64,000 nt of DNA. It comes from Teredinibacter sp. KSP-S5-2 (GTDB lineage: Bacteria; Pseudomonadota; Gammaproteobacteria; Pseudomonadales; Cellvibrionaceae). Made by a program: the position numbers and the translations under genes. The stretch covers positions 4,431,001-4,495,000 of the forward strand of contig NZ_CP120416.1 of assembly GCF_032773895.1 (NCBI RefSeq). The letters run 5' to 3'. Numbering within the stretch: the first letter of the stretch is position 1; each line of letters begins with the position of its first letter. The notes under the pieces are model-generated. The model was given only the letters and a program-made list of their open reading frames with translations. It had not been told where the DNA came from and searched no databases. Shown here piece after piece: positions 27,248-36,570 of this stretch.

Positions 27248-28774
27248 ATGGAATTACAAGATCTTCTCAACTATTTAAAGATCCTTTGGCGCGAGTTGTT
27301 GCGCCTTAGGTTCGCCGCTGTGCTCGGTTTTATAGTCATCACTTCACTGGTGGTGCTTATCGGTTATTCCTGGCCAACCAAGTTCTCCAGTTCAACCACC
27401 ATCTATGCCGACCACCAGAATATTATCCGCCCGCTTTTGGATAAGTCTGCCGCGGTTTCCAAAGTGGAAGATCAAACTCGCGTTGTACGTGATGTAATTT
27501 ACTCTCCACGTATTCTTCAACAGGCAATTCGGGCAACCTGGCCGAAAACGGAAAATTTGTCGCCTGCTGAAGTAGAGCGTATCGTCGAACGAGTACGCTC
27601 TAACCTCATAGTAAAAGGCTTGGGCTCGAGCTACATCAAAATCACTTACTCAGACATGTCCGCCCATGATACTTATCAGCTGCTCAGCAAACTGACCGAG
27701 ATATTCATCCGTGATTCGTCGTCTTCGCAGCAGCAAAAAAGTCAGGAAGCCTACACTTTTATCGATGCGCAGGTTTCGCAGTATAAACAGCAATTGATTG
27801 ATGCAGAAAACAAGCTCAAAGAATTTAACACCAGCAACTTTGATGGTCGCGATCAGGACGTAGATGGCCGTATTTCTGACTTACGCCAGGACATCGAAAC
27901 GCTTAAATTGAGTATTGATGAAGACAAGTCCAGGATCGAAGTCATCAAGCGACAGCTCAGCGAAGAATCCGAGTTTTCGGCCAAGGCACGTAAAGCCGAT
28001 CTATATAAAGAGTTAATCAGTGATCTTCAGGCAGAACTCGATATGCGCATGCTAACGCTTAAAGAAGATCACCCGGATGTGGTGGATCTTAAGCTTCAGC
28101 TACAGGATATGACTGATGCCATGATGGCCGCAGAGTCAGAAAAAGAAAATCACGAAAGTAAGGGCTCAGACAATTCTGGCATGGCAGTAAATCCTTTTTT
28201 TGCTGAGCAAAAGCTAAAACTTGCTGACGCGGAAGTTGGCCTGCAAACCAAACAAAAACGCTTAAAAGCGACCGAAAAACTGTTAAAACAAGAATTCGAA
28301 CGTCGAAAGCGCATCGCCGAACGCCAGGCAGAACTAGCTGAACTTACCCGTGACTATAATGTGACTCGCGACATCTATGAAGATATGCTGGCCAGTAAAG
28401 AAAAAGCCCGCTTATCTATGACGTTAAGTGCAGAAGGGCAAGGCATTACTTTCCGTATTCAGGAACCTGCTGATTACCCGCTATCACCATCGGGCTTACG
28501 ATTTTTATATTTCTATATTGCCGCACCACTTGTTGGTTTCTCTTTTGTTATCGGTGCGTTGTTTGTCTATATCATGGTCGACCCACGTGTACGAATGTCT
28601 TCGATGTTCGATGGTATGGGCGGCATTTCGGTTTTAGCTGAAGTGCCCCACTTACACAGGCCGATTAATCACTGGTGGCAAAACAGAGATATTTTGCTGC
28701 TCTTTCTTTTAGTTGGAGGATTTACTGCGTTTTATATAGGCATAGCAATCTCCAAGCTTGCCGGTAATGCGTAG
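27248..28774 (+). CDS. Polysaccharide chain-length protein (Wzz/GumC, exosortase-associated type)
   Basis: Controls polymer length together with Wza and the polymerase. It has a Wzz N-terminus with TM1 (about 24-42), a long periplasmic coiled coil (160-390, e.g. LKEFNTSNFDGRD and LSAEGQ after the coils), and TM2 (about 420-445) with the Pro-rich LSPSGLRF. A third hydrophobic segment lies near the end (481-499). No Walker motifs are present, so there is no fused BY-kinase. It belongs to the group named for PEP-CTERM/exosortase loci. Confidence 0.9.
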   Translation: MELQDLLNYLKILWRELLRLRFAAVLGFIVITSLVVLIGYSWPTKFSSSTTIYADHQNIIRPLLDKSAAVSKVEDQTRVVRDVIYSPRILQQAIRATWPKTENLSPAEVERIVERVRSNLIVKGLGSSYIKITYSDMSAHDTYQLLSKLTEIFIRDSSSSQQQKSQEAYTFIDAQVSQYKQQLIDAENKLKEFNTSNFDGRDQDVDGRISDLRQDIETLKLSIDEDKSRIEVIKRQLSEESEFSAKARKADLYKELISDLQAELDMRMLTLKEDHPDVVDLKLQLQDMTDAMMAAESEKENHESKGSDNSGMAVNPFFAEQKLKLADAEVGLQTKQKRLKATEKLLKQEFERRKRIAERQAELAELTRDYNVTRDIYEDMLASKEKARLSMTLSAEGQGITFRIQEPADYPLSPSGLRFLYFYIAAPLVGFSFVIGALFVYIMVDPRVRMSSMFDGMGGISVLAEVPHLHRPINHWWQNRDILLLFLLVGGFTAFYIGIAISKLAGNA

Positions 28775-28789
28775 TCAGGAGATGTAAAC

Positions 28790-28813
28790 ACTCAAGGGTT
28801 AATCCCCTTGAGT
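28790..28813 (+). terminator. Hairpin between chain-length and exosortase genes
   Basis: ACTCAAGGG pairs with CCCTTGAGT across a short loop. There is no T run. It lies between two co-directional genes, so it may be a processing or attenuation point. Confidence 0.45.
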
Positions 28814-28823
28814 CTATAACCTT

Positions 28824-30326
28824 ATGAGTAATATCCCAGCGGTCACCAAGTACTATAAAAATAAATTGATAACCGCATTACCGGTTATTGCCCTGTTTTT
28901 TGTTGTCCTGTTTATCACCATACTCTTCCACCCGGAAGAGGCAAATGAACTACATAAACATTGGCTGACAGCGGGAAATATTTCGCAAGGGTATTTATTG
29001 ATGGCAGCAGCCATTCTGCTGGTCATTATTAATTTGCAACGTTCAGATTATTCCTCAACCAGAAATCATTGGTATTTACTTGCTGCTCTGTTGTCCATAC
29101 TGACATTTACCATTGGCAAGCTGGCATTCATTAAGCTGCTTTCTCTTCCCTCCATTGTAATTATCTGGTTTTGCCTGTGTGGTGCAGTATTTGGTAATAA
29201 GGTTGCAAAAAAACTGCGTATCGCCGCCTTTGTCATGCTTATGGCGATGCCGGCCTGGTTTATTATCCAACCGATATTACAGGGCTTTACGGTCTTTTTT
29301 GTCTCAAATGTTGTTTCCTGGTTAGACCTGACAACATACATTTACAAAAATTACATCGAAGTTCCGTCAGGAACCATTCACGTTGCAGGTGGCTGCTCTG
29401 GTATTAAATACTTTACCAGCGCAATATCGATTGCTTTGATTGCTTCTGCCATCAATCACCGAAACTTACGCTCGACATTAATCAGCATTGCCATCGCTGC
29501 ATCACTTTCAATTTTGGCCAATTGGATTCGCGTTCTTATTCTGGTTCTTTACGGTTATTACGAAGGAATTGACCATCCATTAATGGCTGATCACGATGGC
29601 ATGGGCTGGGTAGTCTTTGCCATCGTTCTTGCGCCCTGGCTTTTCTTTGATAGACTGATACCAACCCACCATCATTTCCAACACGAAATATTAAAGCCTT
29701 TCGCCATTTCCAACTGGGGCAAGGTAATTTTTTGGTCCTGCATTCCCATCGCGATCTACGCAAGCATTGGTGCTGTCTATAGCCCCAGGTTCAGCCAACA
29801 AAAACCCTACGTTGCAGGAAAGGATTTAAAAGATTTTTTCCCCGGTTGGGGGAAACTTAATCCTAAAACAACGGGAATATTTGTTGTCCAGGATCACGAT
29901 GATGTGCAAATAATTACGGATTTGGGCGCATGTGATTCCCGTAAAATCGGCGTATTCAGTTTTTACTCACAATCTCAAAATAAGGAGATGATCAGTAGCG
30001 TCAATTCAATTTGGGACAAAGATTTTTGGGAAGTGAAATCGATTGAGCAACATCAAACCCAACATCAATCTCACCCGGTCATTAAAGCCCAACTGCAAAG
30101 CTCGGCACAACCAACAACGACGATTTATTATTGGTATCAGGTCGGTAATCACGTCGCAACAACCACACTGAACGGCAAGCTGTTACAACTCATCAACCGA
30201 ATTGCCAAAAATGAATTATCCAGGATATTTATTATTAGCTCTTCAGGCCAGGAAGAATGCCAAATAACAGATGAGGAACTTGAGCGCTATATCGATCAGC
30301 TCGATCGGGCTTATCTGGGTAGCTAA
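28824..30326 (+). CDS. Exosortase with fused EpsI-like C-terminal domain
   Basis: A multi-pass inner-membrane transpeptidase that processes proteins with a C-terminal sorting signal. The exosortase triad is visible: Cys191 in HVAGGCSGIKY, Arg236 in NWIRVL and His257 in MADHDGMGWVVF, within roughly eight membrane helices over residues 18-275. After 300 a periplasmic domain follows (DLKDFFPGW, IYYWYQVGNHVATT) that matches EpsI (DUF3485), fused as in many exosortase A/B-type proteins. It lies behind the sugar transferase, Wza and Wzz genes. No protein with a PEP-CTERM tail is encoded in this window. Confidence 0.9.
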   Translation: MSNIPAVTKYYKNKLITALPVIALFFVVLFITILFHPEEANELHKHWLTAGNISQGYLLMAAAILLVIINLQRSDYSSTRNHWYLLAALLSILTFTIGKLAFIKLLSLPSIVIIWFCLCGAVFGNKVAKKLRIAAFVMLMAMPAWFIIQPILQGFTVFFVSNVVSWLDLTTYIYKNYIEVPSGTIHVAGGCSGIKYFTSAISIALIASAINHRNLRSTLISIAIAASLSILANWIRVLILVLYGYYEGIDHPLMADHDGMGWVVFAIVLAPWLFFDRLIPTHHHFQHEILKPFAISNWGKVIFWSCIPIAIYASIGAVYSPRFSQQKPYVAGKDLKDFFPGWGKLNPKTTGIFVVQDHDDVQIITDLGACDSRKIGVFSFYSQSQNKEMISSVNSIWDKDFWEVKSIEQHQTQHQSHPVIKAQLQSSAQPTTTIYYWYQVGNHVATTTLNGKLLQLINRIAKNELSRIFIISSSGQEECQITDEELERYIDQLDRAYLGS

Positions 30327-31396
30327 CCCAGATACAACGCCATATATTGTTGATTTGTTTTATCCAGAGAGTAATTATCCTGCATATGCTGTTTGGCGGA
30401 ATCTCCTCGAACAGCAATCAGTTCACGATTAGTCAGATAAAGTTTCAACAACACAACCAGACGTTCGATATCACCGAAATCATACAGATCACCGGTTTTA
30501 CCCGCTAACACCAATTTGCCACTGTCTCCCACATCGGTGGAGATCACAGGCACACCACTGGCCATGGCCTCCATAATTGCCAGAGAAAGACCTTCGGTTT
30601 CAGAACACATCACCAACACGTTCATATGCTCTTTCATCAATGAGCGATCCATCACCATGCCATGAAACGTCACTATGTCAGCCAGATCATTGTCTTGTGT
30701 AAATGCTTCCAGGTTTGCCCGCTCTGGCCCATCTCCAAAAAAATGGAGTTCAAAGTTTTGCACACCATCTCGAAGTAGTATTTTTGCCGCCTGTAACAGG
30801 TGGATCTGAGCTTTTAATTCCACCATTCGGCCAACCATGGCAAGACATACTGGTCGTGATTCATCGTCTTGCTCTTTGCTTTGGGTGATGACAACACCAT
30901 TCTGGATCCAGTGAAGCTTACGTCGATTCCAACCTTGCACTTTATGAAATATTTCCAGACCTTCAATGGAAACAAACGTTACCGCATCAATGAATGGCCG
31001 AACAAACACATGGATTAATTTCCACACGCGATCATCTAATGAACGACAACCATGACGCGTATAGATAAAGCGGATACCAAATAAAGACAGGAGGGGAATA
31101 AGTGTCACCAATCTTCGAACAATAGCAGGGCTATGTATGTGGAAAACGGTCACTACACCGGGTTTCTTGTATTTCTTAAGCTGATGAAAAAGTGCTGGCA
31201 ATGTATCAGCAGCGGTATCAACCGTTACTCCCTCTGCTCGTGCAGCCTGAACCAGAGGCTCCTCATCGTGACCAAAGCTTAATATTTTTGCATCGCTCTT
31301 TTGACTAAGTTGCAGAACAGATAAATCAATTGCAAAACGCTCGGCCCCGCCAACTTCAAGACTGGAAACCATATGTACGACAGAAACCGGGGTCAT
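30323..31396 (-). CDS. GT4-family glycosyltransferase
   Basis: A cytoplasmic or membrane-associated GT-B enzyme adding a sugar to the lipid-linked repeat unit. The N-terminal half shows SSLEVGGAERF, and the C-terminal half shows FHFFGDGP-like FELHFFGDGPERANLEAF and ETEGLSLAIMEAMASGVPVI with the E-x7-E motif for nucleotide-sugar binding. Family level is firm, donor and acceptor unknown. It runs against the surrounding genes; its end overlaps the exosortase stop by four bases. It resembles the glycosyltransferases listed with exosortase loci. Confidence 0.9.
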   Translation of the reverse strand: MTPVSVVHMVSSLEVGGAERFAIDLSVLQLSQKSDAKILSFGHDEEPLVQAARAEGVTVDTAADTLPALFHQLKKYKKPGVVTVFHIHSPAIVRRLVTLIPLLSLFGIRFIYTRHGCRSLDDRVWKLIHVFVRPFIDAVTFVSIEGLEIFHKVQGWNRRKLHWIQNGVVITQSKEQDDESRPVCLAMVGRMVELKAQIHLLQAAKILLRDGVQNFELHFFGDGPERANLEAFTQDNDLADIVTFHGMVMDRSLMKEHMNVLVMCSETEGLSLAIMEAMASGVPVISTDVGDSGKLVLAGKTGDLYDFGDIERLVVLLKLYLTNRELIAVRGDSAKQHMQDNYSLDKTNQQYMALYLG

Positions 31397-31539
31397 TCGT
31401 AGTTCTTCTCCATATCTACCTAGAATTTAGTGAATTAGTTAAGATTCTTTCTAATTTTTACGTATGGTGGTTCTGCATCAGGTATATCCTGTCTATAATC
31501 ACCGCCACAAGGAAAGCCAAGTATAACAGAGAGGTGAGC

Positions 31540-32580
31540 ATGAATAATTACAATGCCAAGGAGGTAACTGTTGTTGTTACACCACGTGATCGTTACACCG
31601 GTGCACTTACCAACATAAAACGCCTTTACCAACACACCGACCCCAATAAATTTGACCTGATTGTGCTTGATCTTGGTTATCCTCGAAAGCAAATACTGGA
31701 AATTGGGCAATATCTATCAAGCCAGCCCAATGCGCAAATAGTAAAACTCGGCAAAGTCATCCCTACTGAAGCCCTGCGCACCATTCGCGGCGAAATTAAC
31801 ACCCCCTACACAGCACTTATTGATAACGACTCCCATGTAACAGAAAACTGGCTGGAACCTTTGTTAGAAGCCGCAAAAGAACATGATGCGGCCATTGTTT
31901 CCCCAGTCACACTCGAAACATCCGGCGTAGACGAAGGCTCAAACCTACGTAATCATCTATTTACCACAAAAATCCATGTAGTAAGTGTGGATAATACACC
32001 CTATTTGATTGAGCATAAGACTTTTCGACGGGCTGACCCCGCAAAGCTGCCCAAAGAAATCACGCCATCGGAAGCCTTTGAGTTACATGGGGTACTGTTC
32101 AACACCAAGGATCTAAAAGACATCGAGATTCCCCAAATGACCATTCGGGAGCACCTTGATATCGGCATGCAGTTGATTAATAAAGGGCGTCCGATCATTA
32201 CCCAGCCAAAGTCGATTATTATTTTCGACAACTTAGGCACTCGGGCCTCCCTGTCTGATCTGGAGTTCTTTAATCGCCGCTGGAACGGCCGGATCACCAA
32301 ACAATCGAGTGATCTTTTCAAGAAGCGCTGGGGCTACGCCTTTTACTCAGAACCCGCAATTTACAATTGGGCATTAAGACGCCGGATCTTTCTTATACTA
32401 AGATGGATGTACATCCCAATACCTGTAGCAAATAAAATTGATCGATTAATCGGCGCTGTTAGACGGAGGCTGTTCCCGATTTGGGATCCCATGCCTGACG
32501 CTGAGCAGAAATCGGAATCGCTCTACAACCGCTTGGGGAACAAATTTCCAGATCAGATTAGTAAAGCGGAATTTATATAA
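31540..32580 (+). CDS. GT2-like glycosyltransferase
   Basis: The ATG at 31540 follows AGAGGTGAG and is chosen over the open frame from 31330. The GT-A fold is visible: VVVTPRDRYTGALTNIKRLY, then TPYTALIDNDSHVTENWL, in which DND replaces the usual DXD for metal and nucleotide-sugar binding. The C-terminal 100 residues are basic and aromatic, possibly a membrane-associating tail. No membrane helices. It is the first of four co-directional genes and divergent from the preceding glycosyltransferase. Confidence 0.8.
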   Translation: MNNYNAKEVTVVVTPRDRYTGALTNIKRLYQHTDPNKFDLIVLDLGYPRKQILEIGQYLSSQPNAQIVKLGKVIPTEALRTIRGEINTPYTALIDNDSHVTENWLEPLLEAAKEHDAAIVSPVTLETSGVDEGSNLRNHLFTTKIHVVSVDNTPYLIEHKTFRRADPAKLPKEITPSEAFELHGVLFNTKDLKDIEIPQMTIREHLDIGMQLINKGRPIITQPKSIIIFDNLGTRASLSDLEFFNRRWNGRITKQSSDLFKKRWGYAFYSEPAIYNWALRRRIFLILRWMYIPIPVANKIDRLIGAVRRRLFPIWDPMPDAEQKSESLYNRLGNKFPDQISKAEFI

Positions 32581-32596
32581 GCCGAGTATAAACTGA

Positions 32597-33697
32597 ATGA
32601 AAATATTGTTGGCTGCCCAGTCTTTTAATCGCGGGGGTAGAACCAAAAGAGTCAGCGACCTGGCAGAAGGCTTGGTTGAACGAGGCCATCAGGTTTCCCT
32701 GATGTCCTTTACTGACGTTCCCGACTGGACAAAAAACAAGTTTCCGATTCTCAAGTCAACCAAAGTAATTTCGCGCTCTGGGCCATTTTGGCAAACACGC
32801 AATGCGATCAAACACCTCTTACAGGAAAACGACATTCAGCTGATTCATGCCCATTGTGAAGCTTCGTTTGTTCATTGCGGCATGGCACGCCTGGGCACAC
32901 CAATCCCCATCGTCGGTACATATCATCGATCAAACCTGGATTATTTTAAACCCAACCTAAAGCTTAAACTCATAGCCAAGCTACTCTCCCATTGCGTTGC
33001 CATTTCTAATGATCGATTACAATTAATGCACAAAAACCTGGGAATCCCGTCAGACAAAATCACACTGATTCACGGTGGCATTAAACTCAATGGCAAACCA
33101 CACTGCCTAACCCGTAGCGAAGCCAGGAAGTCTCTCAACCTGAATGAAGAAGACAACATTCTCGTTTCTATGGGGCACCTAGGGAAAATTAAAGGCCATG
33201 ATTATTCCATCAGAGCCTTGTCGTTATTAATTGAAAAATATCCAAATACGCATTTATACATTGGTGGTGATGGACCCCAAAGAGATATCGAACGCTTAAC
33301 ACAACTGATTGAATCTCTGGGAATGCAGTCTTATGTGACCTTGTTGGGAGAGGTTAAATCACCTTTGGATTGGATCGCAGCTTCGAACGCATTTCTTCAA
33401 CCCTCTATCGAAGAAGGCTTTGGTTTGGTTTTTGTTGAAGCCGGCGCATGTCGTGTTCCAACAGTCGCAACAAAAGTCGGTGGAATAAAGGATATTATTA
33501 TATCTGGAGAGACAGGGCTGTTAGTGCCGCCCGCTGATGAACAGGCAATCGCCGAGGCACTTTCCAATTTACTGTCGGATAAAAATATCGCAGAACAAAT
33601 GGGGGCAAATGCCTACCGACGCATCACTGAACACTTTACAATAGACCAGATGGTTGAGAAGTACTGCACTATTTTTAACCGCCTGATCACATCTTAA
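32597..33697 (+). CDS. GT4-family glycosyltransferase
   Basis: A GT-B enzyme of 366 residues. It begins MKILLAAQSFNRGGRTKRVS, with the glycine loop of the acceptor half. The donor half has SMGHLGKIKGHDYSIRALS and the signature IEEGFGLVFVEAGACRVPTV (E-x7-E). Substrates are unknown; it probably extends the lipid-linked repeat unit. It sits 16 bases after the GT2 gene, so it is probably co-transcribed, although the ribosome site before its ATG is weak. Confidence 0.9.
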   Translation: MKILLAAQSFNRGGRTKRVSDLAEGLVERGHQVSLMSFTDVPDWTKNKFPILKSTKVISRSGPFWQTRNAIKHLLQENDIQLIHAHCEASFVHCGMARLGTPIPIVGTYHRSNLDYFKPNLKLKLIAKLLSHCVAISNDRLQLMHKNLGIPSDKITLIHGGIKLNGKPHCLTRSEARKSLNLNEEDNILVSMGHLGKIKGHDYSIRALSLLIEKYPNTHLYIGGDGPQRDIERLTQLIESLGMQSYVTLLGEVKSPLDWIAASNAFLQPSIEEGFGLVFVEAGACRVPTVATKVGGIKDIIISGETGLLVPPADEQAIAEALSNLLSDKNIAEQMGANAYRRITEHFTIDQMVEKYCTIFNRLITS

Positions 33698-33821
33698 ACG
33701 TATAGAGCGTGAAGCAACCGCCTCACGGTTAAAGCATCTTTGCTTCATTCAGTTTTCGCTGTTTGTTCGCATACTTCAATGTTTTCACCGTGTTTAATCG
33801 CTGTTTTGAGTAGATACACAT

Positions 33822-35006
33822 ATGAAAATTCTGTACCACCACAGAACTCGGGGAGCTGGCGCTGAAGGCGTCCACATCATGGGCATTGTCAATGCGCTGA
33901 GAAGCATGGGACACGAAGTGCACTTATTATCATTTCCCGGCGCAGATCCCGAAAAACCAGTCACACCATCAACACCTCAACCTAAACAGAAAAAAAGCCT
34001 GTTAGGGTGGCTGGCATCACAAACCAAACACATGCCAGAGTTTGTTTTTGAGTTCTTCGAACTGGCGTACAACATGGTTGGCGGACATCGCTTAAAAAAG
34101 CTAACCAATGCAGTTCAACCCGATTTAATTTATGAACGATATTCTCTTTTTATGTTTATCGGGGTTTGGTTTGCTAAAAAACGCGGCATTCCAATTGTTC
34201 TTGAAGTGAATGATTCCGCACTGGTTGAGCGTGTTCGACCACTGACTTTTGTCTCTTTTGCAAAGAAGGTCGAAGCCTGGATTTTCCGCAACGCCACTGG
34301 CTTGGTATTTATATCCAACTATTTCCACGATATTGCTAAAGAAAATTATGGCAATATTGCGCCGGCAAAAATCTGTCCGAACTCGGCAGATATTAGCCAA
34401 TTCACGCCAGATGCAGAGGCACGGGAAAGAGTAAGAAAGCAATACAACGTGCAGGATAAAGTCGTTTGCGGTTACGTTGGTGCATTCGTTTACTGGCATG
34501 GTATTCAATGGTTTATGGAAGAGGTTGCACCAAAACTTAAACAGTACCCAAACCTTGTATTGTTACTTGTTGGCGATGGTGCAGTTTTCCCTGAAATACA
34601 AAATATTGTCACGGAAAATAATTTACAGGATCAGGTTATTCTAACTGGCCGGGTTCCACACAAAGAAGTTGGCGATCTTATTTCCGCAATGGATTACGGC
34701 ATATTGCCAGACTCAAACCACTATGGTTCACCGATGAAGCTGCTTGAGATGATGGCAATGGAGGTCGCACTGGTTTCACCCGGTTTTGGCCCGGTCCGAG
34801 AGGTTGTCGAACACAACCAAACAGGCTGGTTGTTTGAGCCCAAAGACAAGCAAGCCGCCGTTCAACTGGTTTTGGATTTATCCAATCAGCCAGAAGAAAC
34901 AGAGCGAGTAGGCAAGCAAGCACGGAAATACATTATCGAAAATCGCCAATGGACACATAACGCGCAGGACGTACTTAGTTTAGTACCGGGAGCCACAAAT
35001 GATTAA
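33822..35006 (+). CDS. GT4-family glycosyltransferase
   Basis: A 394-residue GT-B enzyme. The N-terminal half begins MKILYHHRTRGAGAEGVHIM; the donor half has GYVGAFVYWHGIQWFMEEVA and DSNHYGSPMKLLEMMAMEVA (here the usual first Glu is replaced in the loop, with Glu near MKLLEMMAMEVALV). It adds one sugar to the growing unit; specificity is not readable. Its last eight bases overlap the next gene, showing coupling. Confidence 0.88.
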   Translation: MKILYHHRTRGAGAEGVHIMGIVNALRSMGHEVHLLSFPGADPEKPVTPSTPQPKQKKSLLGWLASQTKHMPEFVFEFFELAYNMVGGHRLKKLTNAVQPDLIYERYSLFMFIGVWFAKKRGIPIVLEVNDSALVERVRPLTFVSFAKKVEAWIFRNATGLVFISNYFHDIAKENYGNIAPAKICPNSADISQFTPDAEARERVRKQYNVQDKVVCGYVGAFVYWHGIQWFMEEVAPKLKQYPNLVLLLVGDGAVFPEIQNIVTENNLQDQVILTGRVPHKEVGDLISAMDYGILPDSNHYGSPMKLLEMMAMEVALVSPGFGPVREVVEHNQTGWLFEPKDKQAAVQLVLDLSNQPEETERVGKQARKYIIENRQWTHNAQDVLSLVPGATND

Positions 35007-35520
35007 ACCCTTTATGGCAGATATGGCCTATAAAAAGGCCATATTTGTCGCTGACGGCGCATCACCAAACACCATTAAAATTATGCTTTCTGATGGCACA
35101 GGCGCAAACTTTTTATATCGCCTTATGCGTTTTTTTGCCGGGTACAAAATACTCATTCCATTGGCGATGATCATTCAGTACTTAAATAAATTGTTGAATC
35201 ACTGCGTGATTGGTATTAAAGCAGACTTTGAGCCAGGCTTTGTTTTAATGCATCCGACAGGAGTCGTTATTAATTCAAAAGTGCGGGGCGGAAGTAATAT
35301 TGTGGTTGAAAGTGGCGTGGTGATTGGCGATGAGAAAGGAAAATCACCCAAACTTGGCAACAACATCTTTATCGGGGCTGGGGCCAAAGTCATAGGCGGC
35401 GTTACCGTTGGCGACAACAGCAAAATTGGGGCAAATGCGGTGGTAGTTAAAGATGTTGCGCAAAATGATTCCGTAGGCGGCGTTCCGGCTAAAAGTTTAA
35501 GGAAAAAGGCTAACGGTTAG
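34999..35520 (+). CDS. Left-handed beta-helix acetyltransferase (serine acetyltransferase-like)
   Basis: A hexapeptide-repeat acyltransferase that likely acetylates a sugar or amino sugar of the polymer. Residues 80-165 carry the repeats (IVVESGVVIGDEKG, PKLGNNIFIGAGAKVIGGVT, VGDNSKIGANAVVVKDV), and GVPAK ends the domain. The N-terminal ~70 residues have a hydrophobic helix (about 37-56). It resembles CysE-type proteins but lacks most of the CysE N-terminal domain, and its place in an exopolysaccharide cluster argues for polysaccharide O-acetylation. It is coupled to the preceding glycosyltransferase. Confidence 0.8.
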   Translation: MIKPFMADMAYKKAIFVADGASPNTIKIMLSDGTGANFLYRLMRFFAGYKILIPLAMIIQYLNKLLNHCVIGIKADFEPGFVLMHPTGVVINSKVRGGSNIVVESGVVIGDEKGKSPKLGNNIFIGAGAKVIGGVTVGDNSKIGANAVVVKDVAQNDSVGGVPAKSLRKKANG

Positions 35521-35523
35521 ACA

Positions 35524-36357
35524 CTATTCTGGAGCGAAACTTCTAACAAAAAGTTTCTTTATGAACAGCGCGATACCGTGCAATATCCGCGATTTAATGC
35601 CTGAAGTTTTACCGCTGATGATACTAAAGGTTTTATATAAGTAGTAAGCGGTATAACCTTTATTCTTCCTGAAAGTTTTTCGGTGTTTTTTCAACAATTC
35701 TAAACGCCCGATAAGAATTCTCTTTGCATTTGAGGAGATGTTTCCATGATTCATTCTCCTCACCTTAACCAACGCCTCCCCAAGAAAGCCAATTTTATAA
35801 CCGCGACTGACCAAACGAATGGAGAGTTCGTAATCTTCTGAGCATTTTATATGTTCATCGAATAAGCCTACATCCAATAACGCACTCTTTTTAATCATGA
35901 GCGAAGGCGGTGTGACATGGCTTGAAGCCAACAAATCGGAGATCTGGATATCAAACGGTTTATTAAGAAAAGTGGCAATAATGCCATCCTGATTAAAGGT
36001 GTGAATGCCCGTGTGGCAAGCGCAAAACTCCGGGTGCTCAGTTAGGAAATACACTTGTTGCGCCAGTTTATTTTCATTCCATATATCGTCTGCATCAAGA
36101 AAGGCAATCCAATCACCATTGGCGGCTTGAATACCCGTATTTCTTGCCTTTGCTGGACCAGAATTCTCTTCCAGATGTATCGCAGTAATACCATCAAATT
36201 GATCTAAAAAGTCTTTTGCTTTTTGACCGCAGCCGTCATTCACAACAATAATTTCTTTTGGTGGGTAGGTTTGTGCCTGTACCGAAGTAAGTGTTTCGGC
36301 GAAAAAGTCATACGCATTAAAGAAGGGAATAACGACACTTATTTGATAGTCAGACAT
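35524..36357 (-). CDS. GT2-family glycosyltransferase
   Basis: A GT-A enzyme: ISVVIPFFNAYDFFAETLTS, IIVVNDGC, and the metal-binding FLDADDIWN (DXD). Internal starts are possible: the ATG at 36357 is preferred as it places MSDYQISVV at the N-terminus as usual for the family, but the ATG at 36369 is also possible. The C-terminal ~70 residues are basic and probably contact the membrane. It converges on the acetyltransferase gene with only three bases between stops. Confidence 0.88.
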   Translation of the reverse strand: MSDYQISVVIPFFNAYDFFAETLTSVQAQTYPPKEIIVVNDGCGQKAKDFLDQFDGITAIHLEENSGPAKARNTGIQAANGDWIAFLDADDIWNENKLAQQVYFLTEHPEFCACHTGIHTFNQDGIIATFLNKPFDIQISDLLASSHVTPPSLMIKKSALLDVGLFDEHIKCSEDYELSIRLVSRGYKIGFLGEALVKVRRMNHGNISSNAKRILIGRLELLKKHRKTFRKNKGYTAYYLYKTFSIISGKTSGIKSRILHGIALFIKKLFVRSFAPE

Positions 36358-36528
36358 AGCCAAGTCCATGTTTATGTTGGTATAGACACATGCGTGATGC
36401 AATCCTGATCCACGCAGTATACGCACAGATACTGTTTTTTTTAATCACTCAGGAACAAATAGACGATTTTTCCTGTTTAAACCATCCATATTTTTCATTA
36501 AATGGAAGTAAACAACGGGGAAGGAGAT

Positions 36529-36561
36529 ATCGGACAGAACGCGACTTGCGCTCTGTCCGAT
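36529..36561. terminator. Long inverted repeat after the large secreted-protein gene
   Basis: ATCGGACAGA pairs with TCTGTCCGAT (10 bp perfect), with a further CGC/GCG pairing inside the loop. It lies ten bases beyond the stop of the minus-strand gene. There is only a weak T-rich stretch on either side. Confidence 0.65.
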
Positions 36562-36570
36562 CGATGAGGC

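Noticed and set aside
32890-32915. TGGCACG promoter-like site
   Set aside because: It lies inside a glycosyltransferase gene and has CA at the -12 position.
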